Below, one piece after another: positions 1-7,538 of a DNA stretch of 64,000 nt. The notes under the pieces are model-generated. The model was not told the DNA's origin. It searched no databases and saw only the letters and a program-made list of their open reading frames with translations. Position numbers and translations under genes: made by a program. This DNA comes from Saccharomonospora azurea NA-128. Its GTDB lineage: Bacteria > Actinomycetota > Actinomycetes > Mycobacteriales > Pseudonocardiaceae. How positions within the stretch are numbered: position 1 is the stretch's first letter; each line of letters opens with the position of its first letter. The stretch spans positions 664,126 through 728,125 of the forward strand of contig NZ_CM001466.1 in the NCBI RefSeq assembly GCF_000231055.2, read 5' to 3'.

Positions 1-1251
1 GGGCGGCGCGCTCTGCGGCGGGGCGGGCGGAGGAACGGACTGGGTCGTCTCCTCCTGCTGCTCAGGTGCGGGTGGCTCGTCCTGCGGGCGGGAGCCCTTG
101 AGCGCCGACACCGCCGGCGGCGGGGTGCCACCACCGGGCGTGTTCAGCGGGCTGGGCACCTCCTGGCGGGCGACGGCCTCGGCCTCGCGGACCGCTTCGG
201 CGACCTTGGGGTCGGTGGAGGTGTCGAACCAGGCCGACACTTCCTCGTCGTCCATCGACGGTGACGGGGTCTCCTCGGCGGGCGGCTCGTAGCGGAAGAC
301 GCCGTCCTCGCCCTTCGCGCCGAACTGGCGGGCGAAGCCTTCGAGTGCCTTGCCGAAGTCGGAGGGCACCAGCCACACCTTGTTCGCGTCGCCCTGCGCC
401 ATCTGCGGGAGGGTCTGCAGGTACTGGTAAGCCAGTGCTTCCGGGGTCGGCCTGCTGGCCTTGATCGCGGCGAACACCTTCTCGATCGCCTTGGCCTGCC
501 CCTGCGCCTGCAGGTAGCGGGCGGCGCGTTCACCCTGGGCGCGCAGGATGCGGGACTGCCGTTCCGCCTCCGCGGACAGGATCGCCGCCTGCTTGGAGCC
601 CTCGGCCGCGAGGATCTGGCTCTGCTTCTGGCCCTCGGCGGTCTTGATGGCCGCTTCCCGCTCACCTTCCGCGGTGAGGATCATGGCGCGCTTCTCACGG
701 TCGGCGCGCATCTGCTTCTCCATCGAGTCCTGGATGGAGGGCGGCGGGTCGATCGCCTTGAGCTCCACGCGGGCGACGCGGATACCCCAGCGGCCGGTGG
801 CCTCGTCGAGCACGCCACGCAGCTGGTTGTTGATCTGGTCGCGGGAGGTCAGGGCGTCCTCCAGCGACATGCCACCGACGAGGTTACGCAGCGTGGTGGT
901 GGTCAGCTGCTCGACGCCCACGATGTAGTTCGAGATCTCGTACACGGCCGCGCGGGAGTCGGTGACCTGGAAGTACACGACCGTGTCGATCGAGACCGTC
1001 AGGTTGTCCTGCGTGATGACCGGCTGCGGCGGGAACGACACGACCTGTTCGCGCAGGTCGACGCGGGCGCGCACCTTGTCCAGGAACGGCACCAGGAAGT
1101 TCAGTCCCGGCCCGGCGACGGTGCGGAACCGGCCGAGTCTCTCGATGACCGCCGACTGTGCCTGTGGGACCACCATCAACGCCTTCGCGATCGTGATGAT
1201 CACGAACAGGGCGATGATGGCGACCACGATCCATGTTGTCGCGCCTTCCAC
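1..1251 (-). CDS. SPFH/band 7 (stomatin-prohibitin) family membrane protein, C-terminus cut by window edge
   Basis: The reading frame opens at a GTG preceded by GAGAGGG and stays open to base 1, so the C-terminus lies outside the window (417 residues visible). An N-terminal membrane helix (about residues 7-24, with the stretch IVVAIIALFVIIT) is followed by an SPFH domain. That domain contains VIERLGRFRTVAGPGLNFLVP, which is characteristic of stomatins. A coiled coil rich in EREAAI/AEGQKQ/AEAERQ repeats covers about residues 195-265, and a Pro/Glu/Gln-rich tail runs to the edge. Proteins of this family oligomerise at membrane microdomains. The upstream neighbour is NfeD, its usual partner, about 50 bp away on the same strand, which supports a two-gene operon. 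The family call is firm; the cellular role is inferred from the family. Confidence 0.9.
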   Translation of the reverse strand, partial: MEGATTWIVVAIIALFVIITIAKALMVVPQAQSAVIERLGRFRTVAGPGLNFLVPFLDKVRARVDLREQVVSFPPQPVITQDNLTVSIDTVVYFQVTDSRAAVYEISNYIVGVEQLTTTTLRNLVGGMSLEDALTSRDQINNQLRGVLDEATGRWGIRVARVELKAIDPPPSIQDSMEKQMRADREKRAMILTAEGEREAAIKTAEGQKQSQILAAEGSKQAAILSAEAERQSRILRAQGERAARYLQAQGQAKAIEKVFAAIKASRPTPEALAYQYLQTLPQMAQGDANKVWLVPSDFGKALEGFARQFGAKGEDGVFRYEPPAEETPSPSMDDEEVSAWFDTSTDPKVAEAVREAEAVARQEVPSPLNTPGGGTPPPAVSALKGSRPQDEPPAPEQQEETTQSVPPPAPPQSAPP

Positions 1252-1299
1252 GACCCTCTCCTAACTCGTGCCGTTCTGTTGTGGACACCGCGAAGGGTG

Positions 1300-1731
1300 T
1301 CAGGGTGAGGACGAGACGACGGCGGTCGCGCCGGCGATCTCGACGACCGTCACCGTTGTCCCGGGCTCGATGACCTCGGTGTCGGTCAGGCTGCGCGCCG
1401 ACCACACCTCACCGGCGAGTTTGACCTGTCCCCCGGCGCTGTTCACGGTGGAGATCGTCACCGCGGTCGTGCCGAGCAGCGCGTCGGTGTTGGTGCGGAC
1501 GTCCGTGCCGCTCAACAGTTTCCGCTTCAGCGCGGGGCGCGCCAGGATGATGAGCCCGGCGGAGGACACGCCGAACACGAGCACGTCGATGATCGGGTTG
1601 CCGGTCAGCGCGGCGGAGGCCGCTCCGGCCAGTGCTCCCAAGCCGAGCATCACGAGGACGAAGTCCCCGGAGAGCACTTCGGCCACGACGAGGACGAGTC
1701 CGACGATGAGCCAGATGATGGCCGCTGTCAT
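1300..1731 (-). CDS. NfeD-like membrane protein (short form)
   Basis: This 143-residue protein has three closely spaced hydrophobic helices in its first 70 residues (for example AIIWLIVGLVLVVAEVL). A C-terminal soluble beta-rich OB-fold-type domain follows (about residues 78-140), including GEVWSARS and a VVEIAG strand. This is the short NfeD form without the ClpP-like protease domain. NfeD proteins pair with SPFH proteins, and the SPFH gene follows directly downstream on the same strand. Together they probably form a membrane quality-control or microdomain scaffold. The ATG start gives a proper first membrane helix. Confidence 0.88.
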   Translation of the reverse strand: MTAAIIWLIVGLVLVVAEVLSGDFVLVMLGLGALAGAASAALTGNPIIDVLVFGVSSAGLIILARPALKRKLLSGTDVRTNTDALLGTTAVTISTVNSAGGQVKLAGEVWSARSLTDTEVIEPGTTVTVVEIAGATAVVSSSP

Positions 1732-1809
1732 GGGCTTATGCTCCCAGATCCCCGATCACGACACCGACTGGTTCCCATGCCGTGTCCCAGCTGTTATCTC
1801 GACTGTCCC

Positions 1810-2622
1810 TCACGTGCCGTCGCTGGTGACGAAATCGATCAAACGTTCGACCGCGCCCAGGAGCGGGGTCTCGATGTCGCGGAAACCGCGCACGCCCGCC
1901 AGGACGCGCCGCCAGCCGTCACTCGGCTCGCCCCAGCCGAGCGCATCGCACACACCGCTCTTCCAATCCGTCCCCTTCGGGACGGTGGGCCAGGCGGGGA
2001 TGCCCACGCTCGCGGGTTTGATCGCCTCCCACACGTCGACGTACGGGTGGCCGGTGACGAGCACGTGCTCGTGGTCGACGGCGGCCACGAGCCGGGCCTC
2101 CTTGCTGCCGTCCACGAGATGGTCGACGAGCACCCCGAGCCGTCTGCCGGGGGCCGGATCGAACGCGGCGATCCGGTCGGCGAGGCCGTCCACCCCGTCG
2201 AGGGGCTCGACCACCACTCCCTCCACGCGCAGGTCGTGGCCCCACACCCGTTCCACGAGCTCGGCGTCGTGCAGGCCCTCGACCCAGATGCGGGAGCCGC
2301 GGGCGACGCGGGCGCGCAGGCCGTCGACACGCACCGACCCGGACGCCGACCGCGACGGCGCGGAGGAGCGCTGCGGGCGGGGCGGGACGAGCGTGACCGG
2401 TCGACCGTCGACCAGGAACGCCGCGGGCCCGAACGGGAACACCCGGTGCCGGCCGTGGCGGTCCTCCAACACGACGCCACCGGGTTCGCAACGCACCACC
2501 GCGCCGCAGAACCCGCCCGCCGCGTCCTCGACCACGAGTCCGGTCTCGGCCGGCACCTGCGGGACCTGCCGCCGCGCACGTCGGGGTGTGGCGAGCACGT
2601 CGTCATACGAATGGGAACGCAC
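1810..2622 (-). CDS. DUF3097 family protein
   Basis: This 270-residue protein is recognised as DUF3097, an actinobacteria-restricted family of unknown function. Typical landmarks are the N-terminal SYDDVLATP segment, the central RIWVEGLHDAELVERVWG stretch and the late VTGHPYVDVWEAIKP motif. The central EGLHDAELVEKVWG-like region resembles Toprim-type sequences, so a nucleic-acid-related role has been considered for the family; nothing here proves it. No membrane segment or signal peptide is visible. It lies about 80 bp upstream of nfeD and downstream of the SCO1664-type gene, all on the same strand. Confidence 0.85.
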   Translation of the reverse strand: MRSHSYDDVLATPRRARRQVPQVPAETGLVVEDAAGGFCGAVVRCEPGGVVLEDRHGRHRVFPFGPAAFLVDGRPVTLVPPRPQRSSAPSRSASGSVRVDGLRARVARGSRIWVEGLHDAELVERVWGHDLRVEGVVVEPLDGVDGLADRIAAFDPAPGRRLGVLVDHLVDGSKEARLVAAVDHEHVLVTGHPYVDVWEAIKPASVGIPAWPTVPKGTDWKSGVCDALGWGEPSDGWRRVLAGVRGFRDIETPLLGAVERLIDFVTSDGT

Positions 2623-2703
2623 GGCCGTGACCGTAACCGCCGGACCGCTGCGTGCTGCGATGCCACGCCGGTGCGATCCCCGGCGCCGGTCCGGGGGCAG
2701 CGG

Positions 2704-3507
2704 TCAGAACAGCGGCCACGGCAGCGCGCGCCAGTCCTCGCCGGGCGCGGGGAAGGTGCCGTCGGCGAGCAGCGCGTCGCAGCGGTCGGCGACCGCCCGG
2801 ATCTCCTCTCCCGTCAGGTGTTCGGCGAGCGCGGCCCCGAGGTCGCCGTCGAGGTCGACGCGCAGCTTGCCGAGCTTGTCCTCGACGTCGTCGGGCAGCG
2901 GCTGACCGATCCAGCCCCACAGCACGGTGCGCAGTTTCGGGTCGCTGTGCAGGCAGACACCGTGGTCGATGCCGTAGACGCGGCCGTCGACGCCGTGGAG
3001 GACGTGTCCGCCCTTGCGGTCGGTGTTGTTGACGACGACGTCGAGCGCCGCGAGTTCCCGCACGCCGGGGTGGTCGGCGTGGGCGAGGACGGCGGGGCGG
3101 CCGTCGGCGTCGTGGGCGTGGAGGACGACCCGCCACCCGTCGGGGACCGCGTCGGCGGGACACACCTCGACCAGGTCGGTGTCGGTGGTGTCGATCCACA
3201 GCTGCACCATGCCCTCGCCGAAGGGGCCGTCGCGGAGCACGGTGGGTGGGACGTGTCCCAGCCCGGACGCCGCCGAGATCAGGTAGGTGGCGGCTTCCCG
3301 GCCGGCGAGGGTTCCGTCGGGGAAGTCCCAGAGGGGCCGCTCCCCCGACACCGGCTTGTACACGGCGTGGGCGCTGACCCCGTCCAGTTCGAGGGTGCAG
3401 AAGAGGGTGAGGTTCGAGGCGTCCACGAGCCGGCCCTCGACGTCGAGCGTGCCGTGCGTGAGCAGTTCGGTGGCCGCGGGATCGGTGGCCTCCACGGGGT
3501 GCCCCAC
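2704..3507 (-). CDS. SCO1664 family protein (TIGR03843), PI3/4-kinase-like fold
   Basis: The 267-residue product begins at a GTG (GTG at base 3495 is an alternative). It carries a kinase-like core. VVNNTDRKGGHVL (about residues 158-170) resembles the catalytic loop of phosphatidylinositol 3/4-kinase-like proteins, and YGIDHGVCLH (about 178-187) resembles the metal-binding DFG-type segment. The family is conserved in actinobacteria beside DUF3090 and the MSMEG_4193-type phosphatase; no substrate is established. The stop of the upstream DUF3090 gene is only 7 nt away, so the two genes are almost certainly co-transcribed. Confidence 0.85.
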   Translation of the reverse strand: MGHPVEATDPAATELLTHGTLDVEGRLVDASNLTLFCTLELDGVSAHAVYKPVSGERPLWDFPDGTLAGREAATYLISAASGLGHVPPTVLRDGPFGEGMVQLWIDTTDTDLVEVCPADAVPDGWRVVLHAHDADGRPAVLAHADHPGVRELAALDVVVNNTDRKGGHVLHGVDGRVYGIDHGVCLHSDPKLRTVLWGWIGQPLPDDVEDKLGKLRVDLDGDLGAALAEHLTGEEIRAVADRCDALLADGTFPAPGEDWRALPWPLF

Positions 3508-3514
3508 CGCGCGG

Positions 3515-4093
3515 TCAGTCCTCGTCGGCCACGTCGTTGCCGCGCCGGTATCCGTTCTGCCTCGGGCAGATGTGGCCGGTCGGGTCGAGGGGTTCGCCGC
3601 AGAGCGGGCACGGCTTGCGGCCTGCTTTGACGACCCGGTCGGCGCGGACGGCGAACGCGCGGGCGGCGGCGGGCGTGAGGAACACGCGCACCGCGTCGGG
3701 GCCTTCCTCGGTGTCGTCGAGCACGACGGCTTCGTCGATCTCGGTCTCGGTGATCGCGAGCAGTTCGATCACCACCGCCTTGCTCTCGGCGTCCCAGCCG
3801 AGGCCCATGGTGCCGACGCGGAACTCCTCCTCGACCGGCACGTCGAGCGGCTCGTTGTCGACGAGGTCGTCGCCGACGTCGTCGGGGACGTCGGCGCCGA
3901 ACCGGCTGGCGATCTCGTCGAGCAGCGACGCCAGTCGTTCGGCGAGCACCTCGACCTGCTGCTTCTCGATCGTCACGCTGATCGTGCGCGTGTCCTCACG
4001 CGCCTGCAGGTAGAAGGTGCGATCGCCTGGTTGCCCGACGGTGCCCGCGACGAAGCGGTCGGGTTGACGGAAGACGTGGATGACACGAGCCAT
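3515..4093 (-). CDS. DUF3090 family protein (TIGR03847)
   Basis: The 192-residue protein starts MARVIHVFRQPDRFVAGTVG, the usual N-terminus of this actinobacterial family, which fixes the ATG start. The frame runs upstream without another convincing start. The C-terminus has a probable zinc-binding knuckle, CPLCGEPLDPTGHICP (about residues 169-184), with three Cys and one His. The function is unknown. It is followed within 7 nt by the SCO1664 family gene. In mycobacteria the MSMEG_4193 phosphatase normally sits directly upstream, but here that phosphatase is about 17 kb away. A TAGGGT hexamer lies 10 nt before the ATG. Confidence 0.88.
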   Translation of the reverse strand: MARVIHVFRQPDRFVAGTVGQPGDRTFYLQAREDTRTISVTIEKQQVEVLAERLASLLDEIASRFGADVPDDVGDDLVDNEPLDVPVEEEFRVGTMGLGWDAESKAVVIELLAITETEIDEAVVLDDTEEGPDAVRVFLTPAAARAFAVRADRVVKAGRKPCPLCGEPLDPTGHICPRQNGYRRGNDVADED

Positions 4094-4103
4094 GGCATCT
4101 ACG

Positions 4104-4109
4104 ACCCTA
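4104..4109 (-). promoter_or_regulatory. Candidate -10 hexamer (TAGGGT) for the DUF3090-SCO1664 operon
   Basis: Read on the minus strand, TAGGGT lies 10 nt before the DUF3090 start codon. No Shine-Dalgarno sequence lies between them, so the transcript would have at most a very short leader. The call rests on the TAGNNT pattern shared with other genes in this window. Confidence 0.45.
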
Positions 4110-4164
4110 TGCCAACTCCCACGATCGGGCTCGTTCGGGGGCTGGAGTCTGTCGCAAGATCTTC

Positions 4165-4170
4165 TAGGCT
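4165..4170 (+). promoter_or_regulatory. -10 hexamer TAGGCT, 6 nt before the S9 peptidase start
   Basis: TAGGCT is followed by GGCGCA and then the ATG. No ribosome-binding site fits in this gap, so transcription from this element would give a leaderless or nearly leaderless mRNA. The same layout recurs at least six more times in the window. Confidence 0.6.
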
Positions 4171-4176
4171 GGCGCA

Positions 4177-6114
4177 ATGCCTTCACTCGCGCCCTACGGC
4201 AGCTGGACATCCCCGATCGCTGCGCACGACGTGGCCGCGGCCGGTGTCACCCCGCAGTGGGTGGACGTCGTGGACGACGCGGTGTGGTGGGCCGAGTCGC
4301 GGCCCGCCGAGAACGGCAGGGTCGCACTGATGCGGTGGGTCGACGGCGTCGTGGACGAGGTGCTGCCCGCGCCGTGGAACGCACGTAACCGCGTCCACGA
4401 GTACGGTGGGCGCCCGTGGTTGGCGGTCGGTGACCTGGTGGTGTTCACGCACTGGGACGACCAGCGCGTCTACGCGCGGGATCTGCGCGACGGCACGGTC
4501 ACCGCGCTCACTCCGGAGCCGGAGCGGCCGCAGGGTGTGCGGTTCGCCGATCTGCGTCCGGGACTGCCCGGTGAGGTGTGGGCGGTGCGGGAGCGGGTGC
4601 TGGGCACCGATCGCACCGACGTCGCGCGGGATCTGGTGGCGGTGCCGCTCGCGGGCGGTGAGCCGCGGGTGTTGGCCGCGTCCCACCACTTCCTCACCGC
4701 TCCGCTGCTGTCCCCGGACGGCCGTCAGGCGGCCTGGTTGGGGTGGGAGCACCCGGCGATGCCGTGGGACGAGACCTCGCTGTGCGTAGCCGACGTCGCG
4801 GCCGACGGCACGGTCGGGCCGCACCGGGTGGTGGCGGGCGGCGACGGGACGTCGGTGTGTCAGGTCGAGTGGGACAGCCCCGACGCGTTGCTCGTGCTCG
4901 CCGATCCGGGCGGGTGGTGGGTTCCCCATCGCGTCGTGCTCGACGACGACCGTGCGGCGGTGACGCCGTTGACCGCGGTCGAGGAGGAGCTGGGCGGGCC
5001 GCTGTGGAAGCTGGGGTCCCGCTGGACGACCGCCCTCGGCGGCGGCCGGCACGCGGTACTGACGTCGCAGGGCCTGGGTGTGCTCGACGAGGCGACCGGG
5101 TCGCTCACCGCGGTGGCGGAGGAGCTGACCGCGTGGACGCCGACACTGGCGCGGCACGGCGACGGTGTGGTGGGCGTGGCGGCCGGGCCGCGGCGCGGCG
5201 TGGGTGTCGTGCGCGTCGACCTGCGGGACGGGACGATCTCGGATTTGACCGATCCGCAGCCGACCCCGCCGGCGGAGTACCTGCCGGTGCCGCGGGTGCG
5301 CACGTTCCAGGCCGAGGACGGCAGCCGGATCCCCGCCTACGTGTACCCGCCGACGAACCCCGACCACGTCGGGCCCGACGACGAGAAGCCGCCCTACCTG
5401 GTGCACGTGCACGGCGGCCCCACGGGACGCAACCACGCGGTGCTCGACCTCGACTTCGCCTACTTCACCAGCCGCGGCATCGGTGTGGTCGCGGTGGACT
5501 ACGGCGGGTCCACCGGCTACGGCCGCCGCTACCGGGAGCGGCTGCGGGGCCAGTGGGGTGTGGTCGACGTGGCCGACTGCGCCACCGTGGCGCAGGCGCT
5601 GGTCGACGAGGGTGTGGCCGACCCGCGGCGGTTGGCGATCCGCGGTGGCAGCGCGGGCGGGTTCACCGCGGCGGCGTCCATCACGTCGGTGCGGACGTAC
5701 CGGGCGGCGACGGCGAAGTACCCGATCCTGGACCTGCTGCCGTGGAGCAGCGGCGGCGGCGAGACCCACGACTTCGAGTCCCGCTACGCCGAGGGTCTCG
5801 TCGGGCCGCTGCCGGACGTCGACGGCCGCTACACCGACCGCTCCCCCGTGCACAACCTCGACTCGCTCGCGGGCCCGGTGCTGCTGTTGCAGGGGCTGGA
5901 GGACGAGATCTGCCCGCCCGAGCAGGCGGAGCGGTTCGTCGCCGCGCTGAAGGGCAGCGGTGTGCCGCACGCGTTGGTGACGTTCGAGGGCGAGCAGCAC
6001 GGGTTCCGCAAGGCGGACACGATCGTCGCGGCACTGGACGCCGAGCTGGCGTTCTACGGGGAGGTGTTCGGGTTCTCGGTCCCCGAGGTGCCGCCGGTGG
6101 AACTGAGGAGCTGA
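4177..6114 (+). CDS. S9 family prolyl oligopeptidase-like serine peptidase
   Basis: This 645-residue cytoplasmic protein has an N-terminal seven-bladed beta-propeller (about residues 1-390) and a C-terminal alpha/beta-hydrolase peptidase domain. The nucleophile motif GGSAGG places the catalytic Ser at 492. LLQGLEDEICPPEQ gives Asp576 and EGEQHGF gives His608, completing the triad. HVHGGPTG (about 411-418) supplies the oxyanion-hole HGG segment. No signal peptide is visible. The family cleaves short peptides, with the propeller restricting substrate size. The neighbours are an LD-carboxypeptidase downstream (about 30 bp, same strand) and a peptide importer further on, which fits intracellular peptide breakdown. 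Confidence 0.93.
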   Translation: MPSLAPYGSWTSPIAAHDVAAAGVTPQWVDVVDDAVWWAESRPAENGRVALMRWVDGVVDEVLPAPWNARNRVHEYGGRPWLAVGDLVVFTHWDDQRVYARDLRDGTVTALTPEPERPQGVRFADLRPGLPGEVWAVRERVLGTDRTDVARDLVAVPLAGGEPRVLAASHHFLTAPLLSPDGRQAAWLGWEHPAMPWDETSLCVADVAADGTVGPHRVVAGGDGTSVCQVEWDSPDALLVLADPGGWWVPHRVVLDDDRAAVTPLTAVEEELGGPLWKLGSRWTTALGGGRHAVLTSQGLGVLDEATGSLTAVAEELTAWTPTLARHGDGVVGVAAGPRRGVGVVRVDLRDGTISDLTDPQPTPPAEYLPVPRVRTFQAEDGSRIPAYVYPPTNPDHVGPDDEKPPYLVHVHGGPTGRNHAVLDLDFAYFTSRGIGVVAVDYGGSTGYGRRYRERLRGQWGVVDVADCATVAQALVDEGVADPRRLAIRGGSAGGFTAAASITSVRTYRAATAKYPILDLLPWSSGGGETHDFESRYAEGLVGPLPDVDGRYTDRSPVHNLDSLAGPVLLLQGLEDEICPPEQAERFVAALKGSGVPHALVTFEGEQHGFRKADTIVAALDAELAFYGEVFGFSVPEVPPVELRS

Positions 6115-6148
6115 CAGCGACGACAGGGGACGACAGGGGGAGGTGACC

Positions 6149-7051
6149 GTGCCCGCTCACGTGCGACCGGTACGGCCCGGTGACACGGTGGTGCTCGTGG
6201 CGTGTTCGGGCCCGGTGGACGCCGACGCGCTGGACGGCGGGGTCGAGGTGCTGGAGTCGTGGGGGCTGCGGGTGCGGATCGGGGGAAGCGTGCGCGCCCG
6301 GCATCCGCGGCTGGGGTACCTGGCGGGCAGCGATTCCGACCGGGCCCGTGATTTCCAGCAGGCCTGGCTGGATCCGGACGTCGCGGCGGTGATCTCCGCC
6401 CGCGGCGGCTACGGCAGTCAGCGCATGCTCGACCTGGTGGACTGGGAGGCGGTGCGGCGGGCGCCCGCGACCGCGTTCGTCGGATCCAGCGACGCCACCG
6501 CCGTGCACGCGGCGGTGGCCGCGCACGTCGGGAGCCCGACCGTGCTGGCGTCAATGCCCGCGACGGCCTACTTCGACGAGGTGGCGGCCGAGCATCTGCG
6601 GCTGGCGTTGTTCGAGCCGCACACGCCCCGCCCGCTGCCCAGCCCGAGGGCGGAGACGTTGCGGGGTGGACGCGCCCGGGGGCGTCTCGTCGGCGGCAAC
6701 CTCACGGTGCTCGCGGCGAGTGTCGGCAGCACCGAGTCCTGGTCGGCGCGCGACGCGATCGTGGTGTTGGAGGACGTCGACGAGGAGCCCTACCGGATCG
6801 ACCGGATGCTCACCCAGCTGTTGCGTTCGGGGTGGTTCGACGGGGTGGCGGGCCTGGCGCTGGGGTCGTGGACCGACTGCGGCGGGGATTGCGCGGTCGT
6901 GCGGGACGTGCTGTGCGAGCGGCTGGAGCCGCTCGGGGTGCCGATGGTGTGGCGCGTGAACGTGGGCCACCACCTGGGTGCGCTGGCGCTGCCGTTGGGG
7001 GTGCCGGTCGAGCTCGACGCCGACACCGGCACGCTCACCCCGCGGGTGTGA
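6149..7051 (+). CDS. S66 family LD-carboxypeptidase-like serine peptidase
   Basis: The product is about 300 residues. GGGGGAGG ends directly against an in-frame GTG at 6143 but leaves a proper 5-nt gap to the GTG at 6149, so the later start is preferred. ISARGGYGSQRMLD and the nucleophile segment FVGSSDATAVH (Ser114) match S66 peptidases. VVLEDVDEEPYRIDRM carries the catalytic-site Glu, and NVGHHLGALALPLG carries the His. Family members remove the terminal D-Ala from murein tetrapeptides or hydrolyse microcin-type conjugates. No signal peptide is seen, so a cytosolic peptidoglycan-recycling or detoxifying role is likely. It follows the S9 peptidase closely and probably shares its transcript. 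Confidence 0.9.
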   Translation: MPAHVRPVRPGDTVVLVACSGPVDADALDGGVEVLESWGLRVRIGGSVRARHPRLGYLAGSDSDRARDFQQAWLDPDVAAVISARGGYGSQRMLDLVDWEAVRRAPATAFVGSSDATAVHAAVAAHVGSPTVLASMPATAYFDEVAAEHLRLALFEPHTPRPLPSPRAETLRGGRARGRLVGGNLTVLAASVGSTESWSARDAIVVLEDVDEEPYRIDRMLTQLLRSGWFDGVAGLALGSWTDCGGDCAVVRDVLCERLEPLGVPMVWRVNVGHHLGALALPLGVPVELDADTGTLTPRV

Positions 7052-7078
7052 CCGCCGCGGTCACGCCGGTGAGCCGCC

Positions 7079-7084
7079 TAGGCT
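7079..7084 (+). promoter_or_regulatory. -10 hexamer TAGGCT, 7 nt before the PPOX gene
   Basis: TAGGCT, then seven bases, then the ATG at 7092. There is no Shine-Dalgarno sequence in the gap. This has the same leaderless architecture as the S9 peptidase promoter. Confidence 0.6.
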
Positions 7085-7091
7085 CGCGCGT

Positions 7092-7538
7092 ATGCGGATG
7101 GACGTGCCCACGGCGCGGCGGTTGTTCACGGCGGCGCGGGTGGCGAGGCTGGCGACCACGGACGCCGACGGGGTGCCACACGTGGTTCCGGTGACGTTCG
7201 CGGTGGACGGCGACGACGTCGTGTGGGCGGTCGACGCGAAACCGAAGACCACGACGGCCCTGCGACGCCTCCGCAACATCGCCGCGCGACCGGCCGTGTC
7301 GCTGCTGGTGGACCACTACGCCGAGGACTGGTCGACGTTGTGGTGGGTGCGCGCCGACGGGCACGCCACGATCGGCGACCCGGCCACGGACGCCGCGGCG
7401 GTGGCCGCGCTCGTGGCGAAGTACCCGCAGTACGGGACCACGCCACCGAGCGGGCCGGTCGTGCGTGTGCGGATCAGGACGTGGCGTGGGTGGTCGGCGA
7501 CGGACCCTCCGCAGCCGGATCGGGTTCGGCGTCCTTGA
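7092..7538 (+). CDS. PPOX-class F420-dependent oxidoreductase (TIGR03668/Rv0121c-like)
   Basis: The 148-residue protein has the split beta-barrel of pyridoxamine-phosphate-oxidase-like flavin/F420 proteins: RVARLATTDADGVPHVVPVT, then VVWAVDAKPKTT and LRRLRNIAARPAVSLLVDHY. The sequence closely resembles the small Rv0121c-type subgroup, which binds deazaflavin F420 in mycobacteria; use of F420 here is inferred. The start is the ATG 7 nt after a TAGGCT element; an upstream extension would run into the preceding gene. The last 65 nt overlap the 3' end of the convergent mannosyltransferase gene. Confidence 0.85.
   Translation: MRMDVPTARRLFTAARVARLATTDADGVPHVVPVTFAVDGDDVVWAVDAKPKTTTALRRLRNIAARPAVSLLVDHYAEDWSTLWWVRADGHATIGDPATDAAAVAALVAKYPQYGTTPPSGPVVRVRIRTWRGWSATDPPQPDRVRRP

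Noticed and set aside
1268-3630. Long plus-strand frames (545 and 630 codons) across the NfeD-DUF3097-SCO1664 region
   Set aside because: They are antisense to three genes with clear family matches, rich in Arg/Pro/Ser, and result from the high G+C third-position bias.
4183-6000. 605-codon minus-strand frame opposite the S9 peptidase
   Set aside because: His/Arg/Gln-rich, with no domain and no start signal; it is the mirror of a well-supported peptidase gene.
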